NCBI RefSeq assembly: GCF_000317245.1
Contig: NZ_AJLJ01000186.1
Span: 1 to 44,662 of the forward strand
DNA length: 44,662 bases
Direction: 5' to 3'
Source of the DNA: Fischerella muscicola SAG 1427-1 = PCC 73103
GTDB taxonomy: Bacteria > Cyanobacteriota > Cyanobacteriia > Cyanobacteriales > Nostocaceae
A program made the position numbers and the translations under genes. Shown here piece after piece: positions 19,650 through 27,615 of this stretch. The notes beneath the pieces were generated by a model. The model was not told where the DNA came from. It searched no databases and saw only the letters and a program-made list of their open reading frames with translations. Each line of letters begins with the position of its first letter. Positions within the stretch are counted from its first letter, which is position 1.

Positions 19650-20243
19650 GGGGGTAAGAAAAATTTTTTGATGGAAAAGTAACCTTGATCTGTTCTGATT
19701 ACTCATCAAGGACGATGTCCTGATATTTTAGGATTTCATCCAAATTTCATCATCGAATGGCAGACTAATATCGCGTGAATTGCGAATCGCACTCCTGAAA
19801 TTATAAATTTTGGGAAAATTTTGTTCCTACTCATGCAAATTAGCAAGTGCATACACTTGAGAGTAAGTTGTCGAGCAGCACTTATCAGGAAAATCGATAT
19901 TGTGGTGAAATGATGACCATTATTTAAATGGGAATCTAACAATAGTTTAATTTAACCAGCTAAAGCCATAATTATTAGCTTTCTAAAACAAAGTTAATCT
20001 TTGCTAAAAATAAACAATTAAAGTTTACATAAAAACTATTTTTAGTATCAATACAGCCAATTCATAAGCTTTTTTTAATCACTTTTTGATGTTTAGAAAA
20101 TCCATAAGAAGACTAGAATTTAGTCATGCACTAATGTCGAATTTCAGGTGTGTCAAGCTAGCTCTTGACGAGGGTAATCTCTGCTTTTTATTTACAACTT
20201 TTATTTAATCCACTACTTGAGAAGTTTCTATAGCTTTGAGTAG

Positions 20244-20272
20244 GGTGCATTATGGCTTCAGCCTAACGCACC
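20244..20272. repeat. GGTGCRTTA...TAACGCACC inverted repeat
   Basis: GGTGCATTA and TAACGCACC flank TGGCTTCAGCC. Related copies occur at 21754-21791, 26561-26590 and 26603-26634. Confidence 0.65.
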
Positions 20273-20396
20273 ATGTGATATTGTGGTAAATTAAGCGTTT
20301 TTCGTGAAAAACTAGAGCAAAATACGCGCCTACCACACCCTACAGTTAGTCTATTTTTACTTTAATAAATAACCTGTTAATCATTGGTAAATGACA

Positions 20397-20429
20397 AGAT
20401 CCCCGACTTCTTGAAGAAGTCGGGGATCT
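20397..20429. repeat. 33-bp dispersed palindrome, copy 5
   Basis: AGATCCCCGACTTCTTGAAG plus its complementary arm. Confidence 0.85.
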
Positions 20430-20601
20430 TGCTCTCTCAATTTTCATAACTCCTAGACAGATTCCTATAGCTCCTAGTGATCAGTGCCTCTTTTTAGCAT
20501 AGATAAAAGTAATATTATCAATAAAAAACGCTGTCATATATGTCTTATATGTTATTTTTTGTACTTGCAAAATTAACAAAAACTAACATATAAGTTAATA
20601 A

Positions 20602-20643
20602 GTGTTACTTTATACTATTTATATTTCTTATGACCGCTATACT
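20602..20643 (+). promoter_or_regulatory. Candidate NtcA-activated promoter
   Basis: GTG-N8-TAC (20602-20615) differs from the NtcA consensus GTA-N8-TAC at one base. The -10 box TATACT at 20638-20643 lies exactly where a class II NtcA promoter needs it: with the site centred at -41.5, position +1 falls at 20650. No -35 box is needed in such promoters. Confidence 0.65.
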
Positions 20644-20649
20644 GTTTTC

Positions 20650-20697
20650 AGGTTCTACCTGGGAATTACTTAGAAGTGGCTCTGCCACTTCTTTTTC
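20650..20697 (+). ncRNA. Candidate nitrogen-stress small RNA (NsiR4-like)
   Basis: The predicted transcript starts at A20650 (AGGTTCTACCTGGG...) and ends in a perfect 9-bp terminator hairpin, AGAAGTGGC/GCCACTTCT with loop TCT (20672-20692), followed by TTTT. That gives an RNA of about 48 nt with an unstructured middle, the plan of a trans-acting regulator. The NtcA-type promoter and small size recall NsiR4, which represses glutamine-synthetase inactivating factor IF7. I infer this from promoter and layout, since I cannot align it to known NsiR4. No ORF overlaps it. Confidence 0.6.
20672..20697 (+). terminator. Terminator of the candidate small RNA
   Basis: Nine base pairs without mismatch, a 3-nt loop and a T-run make a strong Rho-independent terminator. 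No protein gene lies upstream on this strand for more than 2 kb. Confidence 0.85.
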
Positions 20698-20860
20698 TGT
20701 AACTTATTTTGTTAATATATTTCTCAATAATCCAACAGTCTCATCGTTAATCTAGATTGATCCATAGATATAAATAACCACAATAAATGTAAAAACGACT
20801 ATCAATAGATACATAAATTATGTAAATTAGTAATAAAGCTGTATAAAAATTAGAAAGAAT

Positions 20861-21274
20861 ATGCTGTTAATTGGTCAGGTAACAGCTTTAAGCGGAGTTC
20901 CAATTAGAACCATTCGCTATTATGAAAGCTTTGGTCTTATCCAGTCATCAGGACGCACAGAGGGAGGTTTCCGACAGTTTTCCTTTGACGTCCTCAAACG
21001 TTTGTCATTTATTAAACGCGCTCAAAGCCTTGGTTTGAGTTTGCAAGAAATTAGCGAAATCCTCCAAGTTTACGACGGTGGTAAACCCGCCTGTGACGAA
21101 ATTCAACACAAATTACAAGATAAAATCTCCGAAATTGACTATCAAATTGAGCAATTGTTGACTTTACGAGGCGAACTCCAAGAATTAGTTTCAGAATGGC
21201 ACAGTGTATCAACGAAGCCGGAAGACAAAATTTGTCCAATCATTCAGCAAGACTATCTACATTACTCTCCGTAA
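20861..21274 (+). CDS. MerR-family metal-responsive regulator
   Basis: 137 aa. The N-terminal winged helix has LLIGQVTALSGVPIRTIRYY, then FGLIQSSGR and FRQFSFDVLKRLSFI, followed by the hinge and a long dimerisation helix (about 80-115). Cys78 (KPACDEI) and Cys125 (KICPII) align in position with outer metal ligands of ZntR/CadR-type sensors. The Cys expected between them, at the end of the long helix, is absent (region ELVSEWHSV). Metal specificity is therefore open: copper, zinc or another. It probably activates the cupredoxin promoter at 19618-19649; the two genes diverge with 1.28 kb between. An AGAAAG-like ribosome site precedes the ATG. Confidence 0.88.
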   Translation: MLLIGQVTALSGVPIRTIRYYESFGLIQSSGRTEGGFRQFSFDVLKRLSFIKRAQSLGLSLQEISEILQVYDGGKPACDEIQHKLQDKISEIDYQIEQLLTLRGELQELVSEWHSVSTKPEDKICPIIQQDYLHYSP

Positions 21275-21378
21275 ACTCAATTGTTCATACTTTTACTATG
21301 CCACTAGCTTCTTTCAATGGCTATAAGCGTGCCAAATGACCCGCTAGTGGTTCACCACATTAATTTTGATCGACTGCG

Positions 21379-21412
21379 AGATCCCCGACTTTTTTAAAAA
21401 AGTCGGGGATCT
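21379..21412. repeat. 33-bp dispersed palindrome, copy 6
   Basis: Variant with arms AGATCCCCGACTTTTTT and AAAAAAGTCGGGGATCT (34 bp). It could act as a terminator for the MerR gene, 105 bp upstream. Confidence 0.85.
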
Positions 21413-21523
21413 TTCCCCTCGCAACCCTTGAGAACTTGTAGAGACGCAAAATTTTGCGTCTCTACATCTGGTGGAATGACGAAAAATCATTCAATGAGCG
21501 GTGTCACTCCTAATTTGCTAGCT

Positions 21524-21733
21524 GCATTAACAATGCAAGCCGATACATTAACAATGCAGGTCGATGCATTAATAATGTAAGCCGATGCATTAATAATGCA
21601 GGTCGATGCATTAACAATGTAAGCCGATACATTAACAATGCAGGTCGATGCATTAACAATGTAAGCCGATGCATTAATAATGCAGGTCGATGCATTAATA
21701 ATGTAGGTCGACGCATTAACAATGCAGGCGTCA
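21524..21733. repeat. 21-bp tandem repeat array II (10 copies)
   Basis: Units of GCATTAAYAATGYARGYCGA plus T, the reverse orientation of array I. Units ending AAGCCGAT and AGGTCGAT alternate almost strictly, giving a 42-bp higher-order period. Long open frames on the minus strand are by-products of the period. Confidence 0.88.
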
Positions 21734-21793
21734 GATAACATGGTGCGTGATAGCTCCCGTAGGGTGTGTTGTCGCGCAGCGCAACGCACCATA

Positions 21794-22096
21794 CTATACA
21801 TGTAAAACAGAAAACTCTGTTAATTCTGGATGTTTGAAAAAATCTTCAACTGTTGAATCTATATAAGGTGCTAGTACTTTATGTCTTTCCTCGACGAGAA
21901 GCCTAGCAATTTCTTGCAAAGATAATTGTTTTTCTTCTCGGATTGTTGATGAAACAGTAGCATTTGAAGCTTTGTTGGTTACTTGCTTTAGCTGTCCTGA
22001 TTTTTGCACGAGAAATTCGACAAAATCTAGTACTTCCTGTTGTTTTTCATTTGGGAGTATCCGCAGACTATCTAATACTGCTTGTTCAATATTCAT
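21794..22096 (-). CDS. Small DUF2281-like protein (antitoxin-like)
   Basis: 100 aa. The N-terminus (AVLDSLRILPNEKQQEVLDF, then VEFLVQKSG) matches the short LPxEKQQEVLDFVEFL motif shared by DUF2281-type proteins, many of which are predicted antitoxins or their relatives. The rest (KQLSLQEIARLLVEERHKVL) is helical and of unknown role. No toxin gene is adjacent. The stop codon lies 3 bp from the composite repeat, so the C-terminal tail may have been shaped by the repeat. It overlaps the TPR fragment upstream by 4 bp (ATGA). Confidence 0.6.
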   Translation of the reverse strand: MNIEQAVLDSLRILPNEKQQEVLDFVEFLVQKSGQLKQVTNKASNATVSSTIREEKQLSLQEIARLLVEERHKVLAPYIDSTVEDFFKHPELTEFSVLHV

Positions 22097-22350
22097 AATT
22101 CCTCTCGTTGAATTAGTGCTTGAAATCGCTCGTCATCGCGAATAGCATCAAAATCAGAGTCAGTTTTTGCCTTTTCTCGATATTCGGGATTAAGACTAAT
22201 TGCTTTTTGCAAGTTTTCAATTACTTGTTCAATATTTCCTTGCAGTGCATAGCAGCAAGCTTTGTTGTACCAAGCTTGGTGGTAGTCAGGTTTAATTTCC
22301 ACAGCTTGGTCGTAGGATGCGATCGCATTCCGAGAAGATTTTCCAGTCAA
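22093..22350 (-). CDS. TPR-tail protein, probable truncated gene
   Basis: 85 aa from a TTG codon; a stop codon lies just upstream in frame, and no ATG is available. Residues 5-55 (RNAIASYDQAVEIKPDYHQA, then WYNKACCYALQGNIEQ) are one and a half TPR units. The end, REKAKTDSDFDAIRDDERFQ, is the usual finish of long cyanobacterial TPR proteins. It looks like the last part of a larger TPR gene whose front was lost. It begins 38 bp after the stop of the 808-aa TPR/HTH gene and could be translated as part of that operon, or could be a pseudogene. Confidence 0.55.
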   Translation of the reverse strand: MTGKSSRNAIASYDQAVEIKPDYHQAWYNKACCYALQGNIEQVIENLQKAISLNPEYREKAKTDSDFDAIRDDERFQALIQREEL

Positions 22351-22388
22351 CAGTAGCTATTTGAGGGTAAGTGCATCTTTACTATATT

Positions 22389-24815
22389 TTATTCCTGATT
22401 TCTTAAAGTTTGAGCTATCAAGTAGACTTTAGTCCATTCACCCATTGCTTGATGGGTTTTGAGTTTTAATTTTTTCGCTATATCTTCTATACTGTTGCCT
22501 GCTCGTCGTAGTTCTAGAACCTGTAGCTGAGTCGGGGTCAGTTTTTCATGCAATTGCTGAAGTTGATTTGGTGTCAGTCCCAAATTATGCTCTTTTAATG
22601 ATGTTTTTAGCCAGAATTCGACTAGTTCTGGTTTGTCTTTGAGAGCAAACACATGTACCGCGTGGTAGCTAACTTTTTTTCGGAACTGATAAATTACATT
22701 GATTGGCTTACCTAATTTTTTGGCTATAGCATCTTGGGATTGACCTTGTAAGTATAGCCGTAACCAATTTACTGCTTCTTGTCCAAGTTGTTCTGCTAAA
22801 TAATTTTCAAATTCTTGTCTTACCAAACCTAAAACAGACTCTTGCTCTTGTGCAACCACCTCGTCTTGATATTCTGTAATTGCTTGATTATCTAGCAGGT
22901 TCCTTGCACTTTCTATGTTTTCTGTGAGGGTATCTTCAGACAAGTTTTCTGTGAGAACGTCTTCGGAAAGTAACTGAATCAAGTTGCCACCAGGTACTTG
23001 AGTTAAGCCACCACGCTGGGTACGACGTAAATAATTGACAAATCTATAAATTAGCAGAGGTTGATTACGTACTGGTCGCAGGCAATATTCTTCTACACTG
23101 GCAAATAACAGGGCGCTCTGTAAGCGCGGATCGGTGGTAAATTCCGAAATAAAAGCCATTTGCTGTTGCATGTAGTTATCGCTTTGCAGCAGTTCTTGAA
23201 TGACTTCTTGCAAGACATCCAAAACTGAGCGTTGGCGATCGCGACTCAGAGCCAGCCATGTCTGAATTTTATTTCGTAATGTGACTAGACTTCCCAACCT
23301 AGTCAGTAAATTCTTATAACCTACTTCTCGTCCTTTCCCCAAATAACGACAATTTAAAATATTCCATCGATATTCCATTGCTTGTTTGAGAATATCTGAT
23401 TGTTTTGGATCTTCAAATCGTTGTTGATTGCTGCCTAATAGCCAGCGAACAATACTTTCTTTAGTAGCTGTGGGTTGTTCTGGACACTCAACTTCCAGCC
23501 GCTTGTGCCAATATTGAGTTACTTCTATTGCGGAAAAATTATATTGTTCATGCTGAGGTGTTTTTACTAAATAAGGAATGAAATGATCTTCGTTATAGCA
23601 GACTACACCAGATAATAGGGTTTCCAGCTTGTACTTAACGTGGAAATTTTCGAGAGTTTTGTTACCTGATATGACCTTATTAGCTTTTTTACAGGTATTT
23701 AGCACTTTACGAGCAATTGGAGCTTTAGCTTTGGGGACAGGAGGTTTCATTTTGAGCAACCTGTCTAAACTGCCAATTGCTTGCTCAAACCGTCCTAACT
23801 TAAACAGTGCGATACCCTGGTTAATCCAACCATCATGTAATTCTGGGTTGATGTACACAGCTTGCTCGAAAGATGTGAGCGCGTCTTCATACCGTTGCAG
23901 GTGATCACATAGCACAACCCCTCGGTTGTTCCAAGCTGAATCAAATTCAGGTTTAATATTCAAAGCTTCTTCAAAACAATTGAAAGAATCCTCAAAATGG
24001 CCTAAATACTGGAGTGCAAGACCCCGATTGTACCAAGCTTTGTAGTAATCTGGTTGCAGTTTTACTGCTTCATCGTAGAATTGTATGCTTGCTTGATATT
24101 CGTTGGCAGCAACAAACAAATTTCCAAGTTTAAATAATAAACTAGTTCTATTCTTATCTTTTTGATATTTATCTTGAAGTACTTCTTGGATCTCTAAAAT
24201 TTTTTCAATCTTTTGTTCTTGAGTAAGTTTCAAATACTCCCCATAATCTCCTTCTAATATCAAACGATTTGATTCCTGTTCAAGCAACTCTGGTGTTGTA
24301 GGTAATTCAAATACTCCAGAACGCCAGTCAAAAAAATCTGGGGCACGATGAATTAAATAGTTGATTGAAAAGGAGCGCAAAAGAAAAACAAAGCAAATCG
24401 AAAAATCATCTCGAAACCGTTCTCGTTGTTGATTTAGATTATTTAAAATATGCGGGACACTGGTTAAATTGCTAAATTTGCTTTCGGTAATTTCGCCAAA
24501 AGTTCTTTTCTCATATTTATATAAAGAATATTCCAGTCCTTTAATCAATAAAATATCAACTTGTTTATCTTTAATAAACTCAGCTACTCGCTGATATAAA
24601 TTGTCAATCGCTTCAACCAAGGGCAAAACTTCTATATGCTTTTGCGGAATATCTTGGGGAAGTTTGGCAATTAAACGGTCTGCTTCCACAGGTGTACATT
24701 GTACAAAATATAAACCAAATCCTGATTTTCGCTTTAATGCCCGAACCAAGTCTTGATAAACTTCTTCTGGTTCTGGGGGTAAATCTTCATCCCAATCATC
24801 TACATTTGAATTCAT
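22389..24815 (-). CDS. ATPase-like/TPR/HTH protein with HetZ-related-like C-terminus
   Basis: 808 aa. Residues 1-175 resemble the NTPase part of STAND-type proteins (GFGLYFVQCTPVEADRLI ... APDFFDWRSGVFELP) but lack a P-loop. About 225-365 hold four TPR units, one reading YDEAVKLQPDYYKAWYNRGL. Residues about 430-650 (RQRSVLDVLQEVIQELLQSD; VEEYCLRPVRNQPLLIYRFV; NYLRRTQRGGLTQVP) recall cyanobacterial HetZ-related proteins, from memory and unverified. The end has two helix-turn-helix-like segments (QGQSQDAIAKKLGKPINVIY and RRAGNSIEDIAKKLKLKTHQ), so DNA binding is plausible. Its start overlaps the ATPase stop by 4 bp (ATGA), so the two products are probably made together. It may be a regulator whose inactive ATPase half pairs with the active ATPase. 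Confidence 0.75.
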   Translation of the reverse strand: MNSNVDDWDEDLPPEPEEVYQDLVRALKRKSGFGLYFVQCTPVEADRLIAKLPQDIPQKHIEVLPLVEAIDNLYQRVAEFIKDKQVDILLIKGLEYSLYKYEKRTFGEITESKFSNLTSVPHILNNLNQQRERFRDDFSICFVFLLRSFSINYLIHRAPDFFDWRSGVFELPTTPELLEQESNRLILEGDYGEYLKLTQEQKIEKILEIQEVLQDKYQKDKNRTSLLFKLGNLFVAANEYQASIQFYDEAVKLQPDYYKAWYNRGLALQYLGHFEDSFNCFEEALNIKPEFDSAWNNRGVVLCDHLQRYEDALTSFEQAVYINPELHDGWINQGIALFKLGRFEQAIGSLDRLLKMKPPVPKAKAPIARKVLNTCKKANKVISGNKTLENFHVKYKLETLLSGVVCYNEDHFIPYLVKTPQHEQYNFSAIEVTQYWHKRLEVECPEQPTATKESIVRWLLGSNQQRFEDPKQSDILKQAMEYRWNILNCRYLGKGREVGYKNLLTRLGSLVTLRNKIQTWLALSRDRQRSVLDVLQEVIQELLQSDNYMQQQMAFISEFTTDPRLQSALLFASVEEYCLRPVRNQPLLIYRFVNYLRRTQRGGLTQVPGGNLIQLLSEDVLTENLSEDTLTENIESARNLLDNQAITEYQDEVVAQEQESVLGLVRQEFENYLAEQLGQEAVNWLRLYLQGQSQDAIAKKLGKPINVIYQFRKKVSYHAVHVFALKDKPELVEFWLKTSLKEHNLGLTPNQLQQLHEKLTPTQLQVLELRRAGNSIEDIAKKLKLKTHQAMGEWTKVYLIAQTLRNQE

Positions 24816-26137
24816 GGAAGTTTTGCCACAGCTTCTTTAAATTCTGCAATTCCTTCAATTAGTGGGTGAATATCATACCAGCGTTGCATTTCTCCCTCAT
24901 GATCTAAATAGCGATATTCTAAAAGACAACGATTGTACATTAAGCTGCGATACTGATCATCATTACGAATTTGCTTAGAATGCGATACTTTTGCCAATAT
25001 ATCCCATTGATTATCTTCTACTGCGCGGCGATAGGTATCTCTAGCTTGAGTAATTGCTCGACGCGCTTCTTTTTCTGTGATTGGTAACTCATCTGCACGT
25101 CCAATCGCATCTTGAGTTAACAATAACAAATTCCTAACATGCCCTCCACTCATCAAACAGAGTTTATCTAAGGTTTGTTGACTATCAAAAATTTCGTTTT
25201 CTATTGATAATTCCGGTGTAATTTGTCGGATTCGCTTGCAAATCACTTCTTTAACTTTCTTCAGTCCTGGCTCGTACGTTTCTCCTTTGATAGTCTTGAC
25301 CATAATCATCGGTAAAATCAAGCATTCACCGTAAATATCTCTGATATCTGTTGCCCGTTTAGAGTACAACATAGAAATAGGTGCAGTATAAATTAAATGG
25401 CAATCTAAACCTTTGAGTTGTTCGCTGCGGTCTAAAAAAACTTCCTCATGATTGGTGTTGTCTCCATCTTTCACTAACACCATCCGGTCTAAATTATCAA
25501 CAATTAGCGCCAGTTGAGTTTTGCCGTTAGGTAAATTATTTTTCGCATCCTGCAAAAATTCATTCAACACCTTAATTAAGGTGACAGTGTGAGGATTAAC
25601 TTTTTTGCGAATTTCTTGACGTAATTCGGGAACTGCTCTTAAATTTGCTGTGAGTTTGGCAAATTGAGAGATTTGTGCTTCCACTGCCATGTTTTCAAAT
25701 TCTATAGGAGTTTGCACCAAATCTTTCAATTCTTGCCAGCGTTCTTTAAGCCAGTTCAACACCGGAGCAGGCTTGGCTATTGTGTATAAATCTTTCAGGA
25801 GGCGACGGGTACAAGCGAGGAGAATATCTGTATATTGGGCATCTTCAGAGTCGATATCTTCTTCATCAGCAGCAAAATACACCACATAAAATTGTCGGTT
25901 CTCTAAAAATTGTTTTAACCTCAGCAATTCCGTAGATTTGCCTGCACCCCTGTGTCCAGAATACAACTGATAAGTATTGGTGCTTGCCCGTTGCATCCGA
26001 TTTCCCAACTCGTTTAAAATATCCGCATCTCCCCTGACTTCCTGACAATCCACGTATTTTGGATCACCTGCGGGTAAAGGTTCAAAGGGGTTAAAAGCAT
26101 TGTATAGGTTTGTTAATAAGTCGTTACTATCAAGCAT
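24812..26137 (-). CDS. P-loop ATPase, partner of the TPR/HTH protein
   Basis: 441 aa. Walker A is GHRGAGKST (61-69) and Walker B is LALIVDNLDRM (209-219) with Asp214 and Asp217. A later DRSEQLKGLDCHLIYTAP segment fits sensor 1, and MSGGHVRNLLLLTQDAI fits the C-terminal lid of AAA+/STAND ATPases. N-terminal NPFEPLPAGDPKYVDCQEVR is a conserved lead-in in related cyanobacterial ATPases. There is no membrane segment. It is the first gene of a minus-strand operon with the 808-aa protein. It probably works as an ATP-driven switch for that protein; the signal is unknown. The block is bracketed by composite direct repeats. Confidence 0.85.
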   Translation of the reverse strand: MLDSNDLLTNLYNAFNPFEPLPAGDPKYVDCQEVRGDADILNELGNRMQRASTNTYQLYSGHRGAGKSTELLRLKQFLENRQFYVVYFAADEEDIDSEDAQYTDILLACTRRLLKDLYTIAKPAPVLNWLKERWQELKDLVQTPIEFENMAVEAQISQFAKLTANLRAVPELRQEIRKKVNPHTVTLIKVLNEFLQDAKNNLPNGKTQLALIVDNLDRMVLVKDGDNTNHEEVFLDRSEQLKGLDCHLIYTAPISMLYSKRATDIRDIYGECLILPMIMVKTIKGETYEPGLKKVKEVICKRIRQITPELSIENEIFDSQQTLDKLCLMSGGHVRNLLLLTQDAIGRADELPITEKEARRAITQARDTYRRAVEDNQWDILAKVSHSKQIRNDDQYRSLMYNRCLLEYRYLDHEGEMQRWYDIHPLIEGIAEFKEAVAKLP

Positions 26138-26259
26138 AGGTAATAAATATAGCCATGTTTTTCATACTAACGAGATTATAGAGGGTTAAATGCTGGAGAG
26201 GAAGAAAGCAGCAGCCTTATAAATCAAGTAGTCCACCACATTAATTTTGATGACCTGCG

Positions 26260-26292
26260 AGATCCCCGACTTTTTAAAAAAGTCGGGGATCT
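26260..26292. repeat. 33-bp dispersed palindrome, copy 7
   Basis: Arms AGATCCCCGACTTTTT and AAAAAGTCGGGGATCT; the same AT-rich-centre variant as copy 6. Confidence 0.85.
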
Positions 26293-26404
26293 GTCCCCTC
26301 GCAACCCTTCAGAAGTTGTAGAGACGCAATATTTTGCGTCTACTACATCTGGTGGAATGACTAAACATCATTCGGTCAGTGGTGTCATCCCTGATTTGCT
26401 AGCT

Positions 26405-26530
26405 GCATTAGTAATGTAAGTTGATGCATTAACAATGTAAGCTGATACATTAGTAATGTAAGCCGATGCATTAACAATGCAAGCCGATACATTAACAATG
26501 CAGGTCGATACATTAACAATGCAGGTCGAT
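26405..26530. repeat. 21-bp tandem repeat array III (6 copies)
   Basis: Six units of RCATTARYAATGYARGYYGA plus T, oriented as array II. The first units are the most diverged; the last two are identical to each other. Confidence 0.88.
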
Positions 26531-26602
26531 GCTTAAGTCTCTAACAGGATTAGTTTTGTAGCGTGTGTTGTCGCGCAGCACAACGCACCATCCCAGATTT
26601 TC

Positions 26603-26634
26603 GGTGCGTTAGGACGTTCCGTCCATAACGCACC
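26603..26634. repeat. GGTGCGTTA...TAACGCACC inverted repeat
   Basis: GGTGCGTTA (26603-26611) and TAACGCACC (26626-26634) are exact complements. The cofG stop codon and last residues lie inside this element. Confidence 0.75.
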
Positions 26635-27595
26635 CTACTCCTTTACCAAGATGAGATTTTCGCCACTGCTTCACCAGTGTTTGCAATTCCTCCGACAACC
26701 AAGTATCAAATTGTGGATAAATTGGTAACCTTGGCACTAATTCCCATCCCGCAGGCTGTAAAATTTCTCTTAATTCCTGCTCTTGAATATGAGGATAATC
26801 AGGATTTACTTCATCTTTGGGGCCAATTCCACCTAAATCTCTCGCGCCAGCTTCTATACATGCGAGTAACCATTGCTGATCTTTAACTAAATTTGGTGGA
26901 ATTTGAATCGTAATATCTGATGGTAAAATTTGACGTGCTTGGCAAATTACTTCTGGTAGCTGATTCGGATCAAATGGTGGTGCATTAAAGCTTTGCTGAT
27001 TACCAGGACTATGGGGTTGCAGAATTACTTCTTGAATGTGATGATAACGCTGATGCAAGTTGGCGATCGCTGCCAAAGTTTCCCACCAATCATTTTCTGT
27101 TTCTCCAATTCCCAACAATAAACCTGTTGTAAATGGTATTTTTAATTCTCCAGCCCATTCTAATTGTTGCAGTCTTACATCTGGTAATTTACTCGGCGCA
27201 TGTTTGTGTACAGTTTCTAATAAATCTGGGGTTAATTGTTCTAACATCAACCCCATAGAAACATTTACCTGCTTAAGTTTTTGCATTTCTGTAAAACTCA
27301 ATGGGCCAGCATTTGTATGTGGTAAAAAACCCATCTCTAATGCTAATTCACACAAATTATAAATGCGCTGAAACCATTCTAAACGCCGTGATGATTGAGG
27401 ATGAACTTCTCCACTGAGGATGAGAATTTCACAAACATTTTGATTTTTAAGTTGTTTCAAAATCTTTTCTGCTGCTGTGATTGTCAACCAAGGACTTTGA
27501 CCTGGATCTGTACGAAAGTTGCAATAAGTACAGCGATTAAAACATTCATAAGTAGGCACAATTGTGTAAGCCGGACTATAAGTAATGATGTTCAT
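26609..27595 (-). CDS. cofG: 7,8-didemethyl-8-hydroxy-5-deazariboflavin synthase subunit CofG
   Basis: About 328 aa. This radical-SAM enzyme makes the deazaflavin F0 chromophore with CofH, from tyrosine and a flavin precursor; cyanobacteria use F0 as an antenna in some photolyases. Cys18, Cys22 and Cys25 in CFNRCTYC bind the 4Fe-4S cluster. LILSGEVHPQSSRRLEWFQR, then LPHTNAGPLS and LGIGET, follow the CofG pattern. I start at MNIITYSPAYTIVPTYECF (27595). A longer frame to 27658 would run through the palindromic repeat and add 21 unlikely residues. The last ten residues (GVGCVMDGTS) are coded by a TAACGCACC repeat, so the natural C-terminus was replaced. cofH is not in the window. Confidence 0.9.
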   Translation of the reverse strand: MNIITYSPAYTIVPTYECFNRCTYCNFRTDPGQSPWLTITAAEKILKQLKNQNVCEILILSGEVHPQSSRRLEWFQRIYNLCELALEMGFLPHTNAGPLSFTEMQKLKQVNVSMGLMLEQLTPDLLETVHKHAPSKLPDVRLQQLEWAGELKIPFTTGLLLGIGETENDWWETLAAIANLHQRYHHIQEVILQPHSPGNQQSFNAPPFDPNQLPEVICQARQILPSDITIQIPPNLVKDQQWLLACIEAGARDLGGIGPKDEVNPDYPHIQEQELREILQPAGWELVPRLPIYPQFDTWLSEELQTLVKQWRKSHLGKGVGCVMDGTS

Positions 27596-27615
27596 ATATT
27601 TTGTAAATGATATCA

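Larger units (their letters stand above)
19650..20601. other. Long AT-rich spacer
   Basis: No gene supported; a 68-codon minus-strand frame at 19736-19942 has no gene-like features. Within it lie a TAACGCACC-type inverted repeat (20244-20272) and a 33-bp palindrome (20397-20429). Confidence 0.5.
21353..21791. repeat. Composite repeat, left copy
   Basis: Order of parts: CACCACATTAATTTTGAT box, GCGAG, 33-bp-type palindrome, CCCCTCGCAACCCTT, GTAGAGACGC hairpin (21437-21464), CATCTGGTGGAATGAC, TTTGCTAGCTGCATTA, the 21-bp array, and a GTGTGTTGTCGCGCAGCG... CGCACC hairpin. The same parts occur in the same order and direction at 26234-26590. The two copies bracket the four-gene block. Confidence 0.8.
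26234..26590. repeat. Composite repeat, right copy
   Basis: Same parts, order and direction as 21353-21791, but with six 21-bp units instead of ten and many substitutions. The copies are therefore an old duplication or two independent insertions of one element. Confidence 0.8.
26138..26608. other. Repeat-filled spacer
   Basis: Holds the right composite repeat and a TAACGCACC hairpin that runs into the cofG 3' end. No gene is seen. Confidence 0.6.

Noticed and set aside
19736..19942. Small minus-strand gene
   Set aside because: No ribosome site, no family-like motif, and the DNA around it is typical AT-rich spacer.
21487..21801. Repeat protein on the minus strand (NASTCIV repeats)
   Set aside because: Same tandem-repeat artefact, inside a composite repeat.
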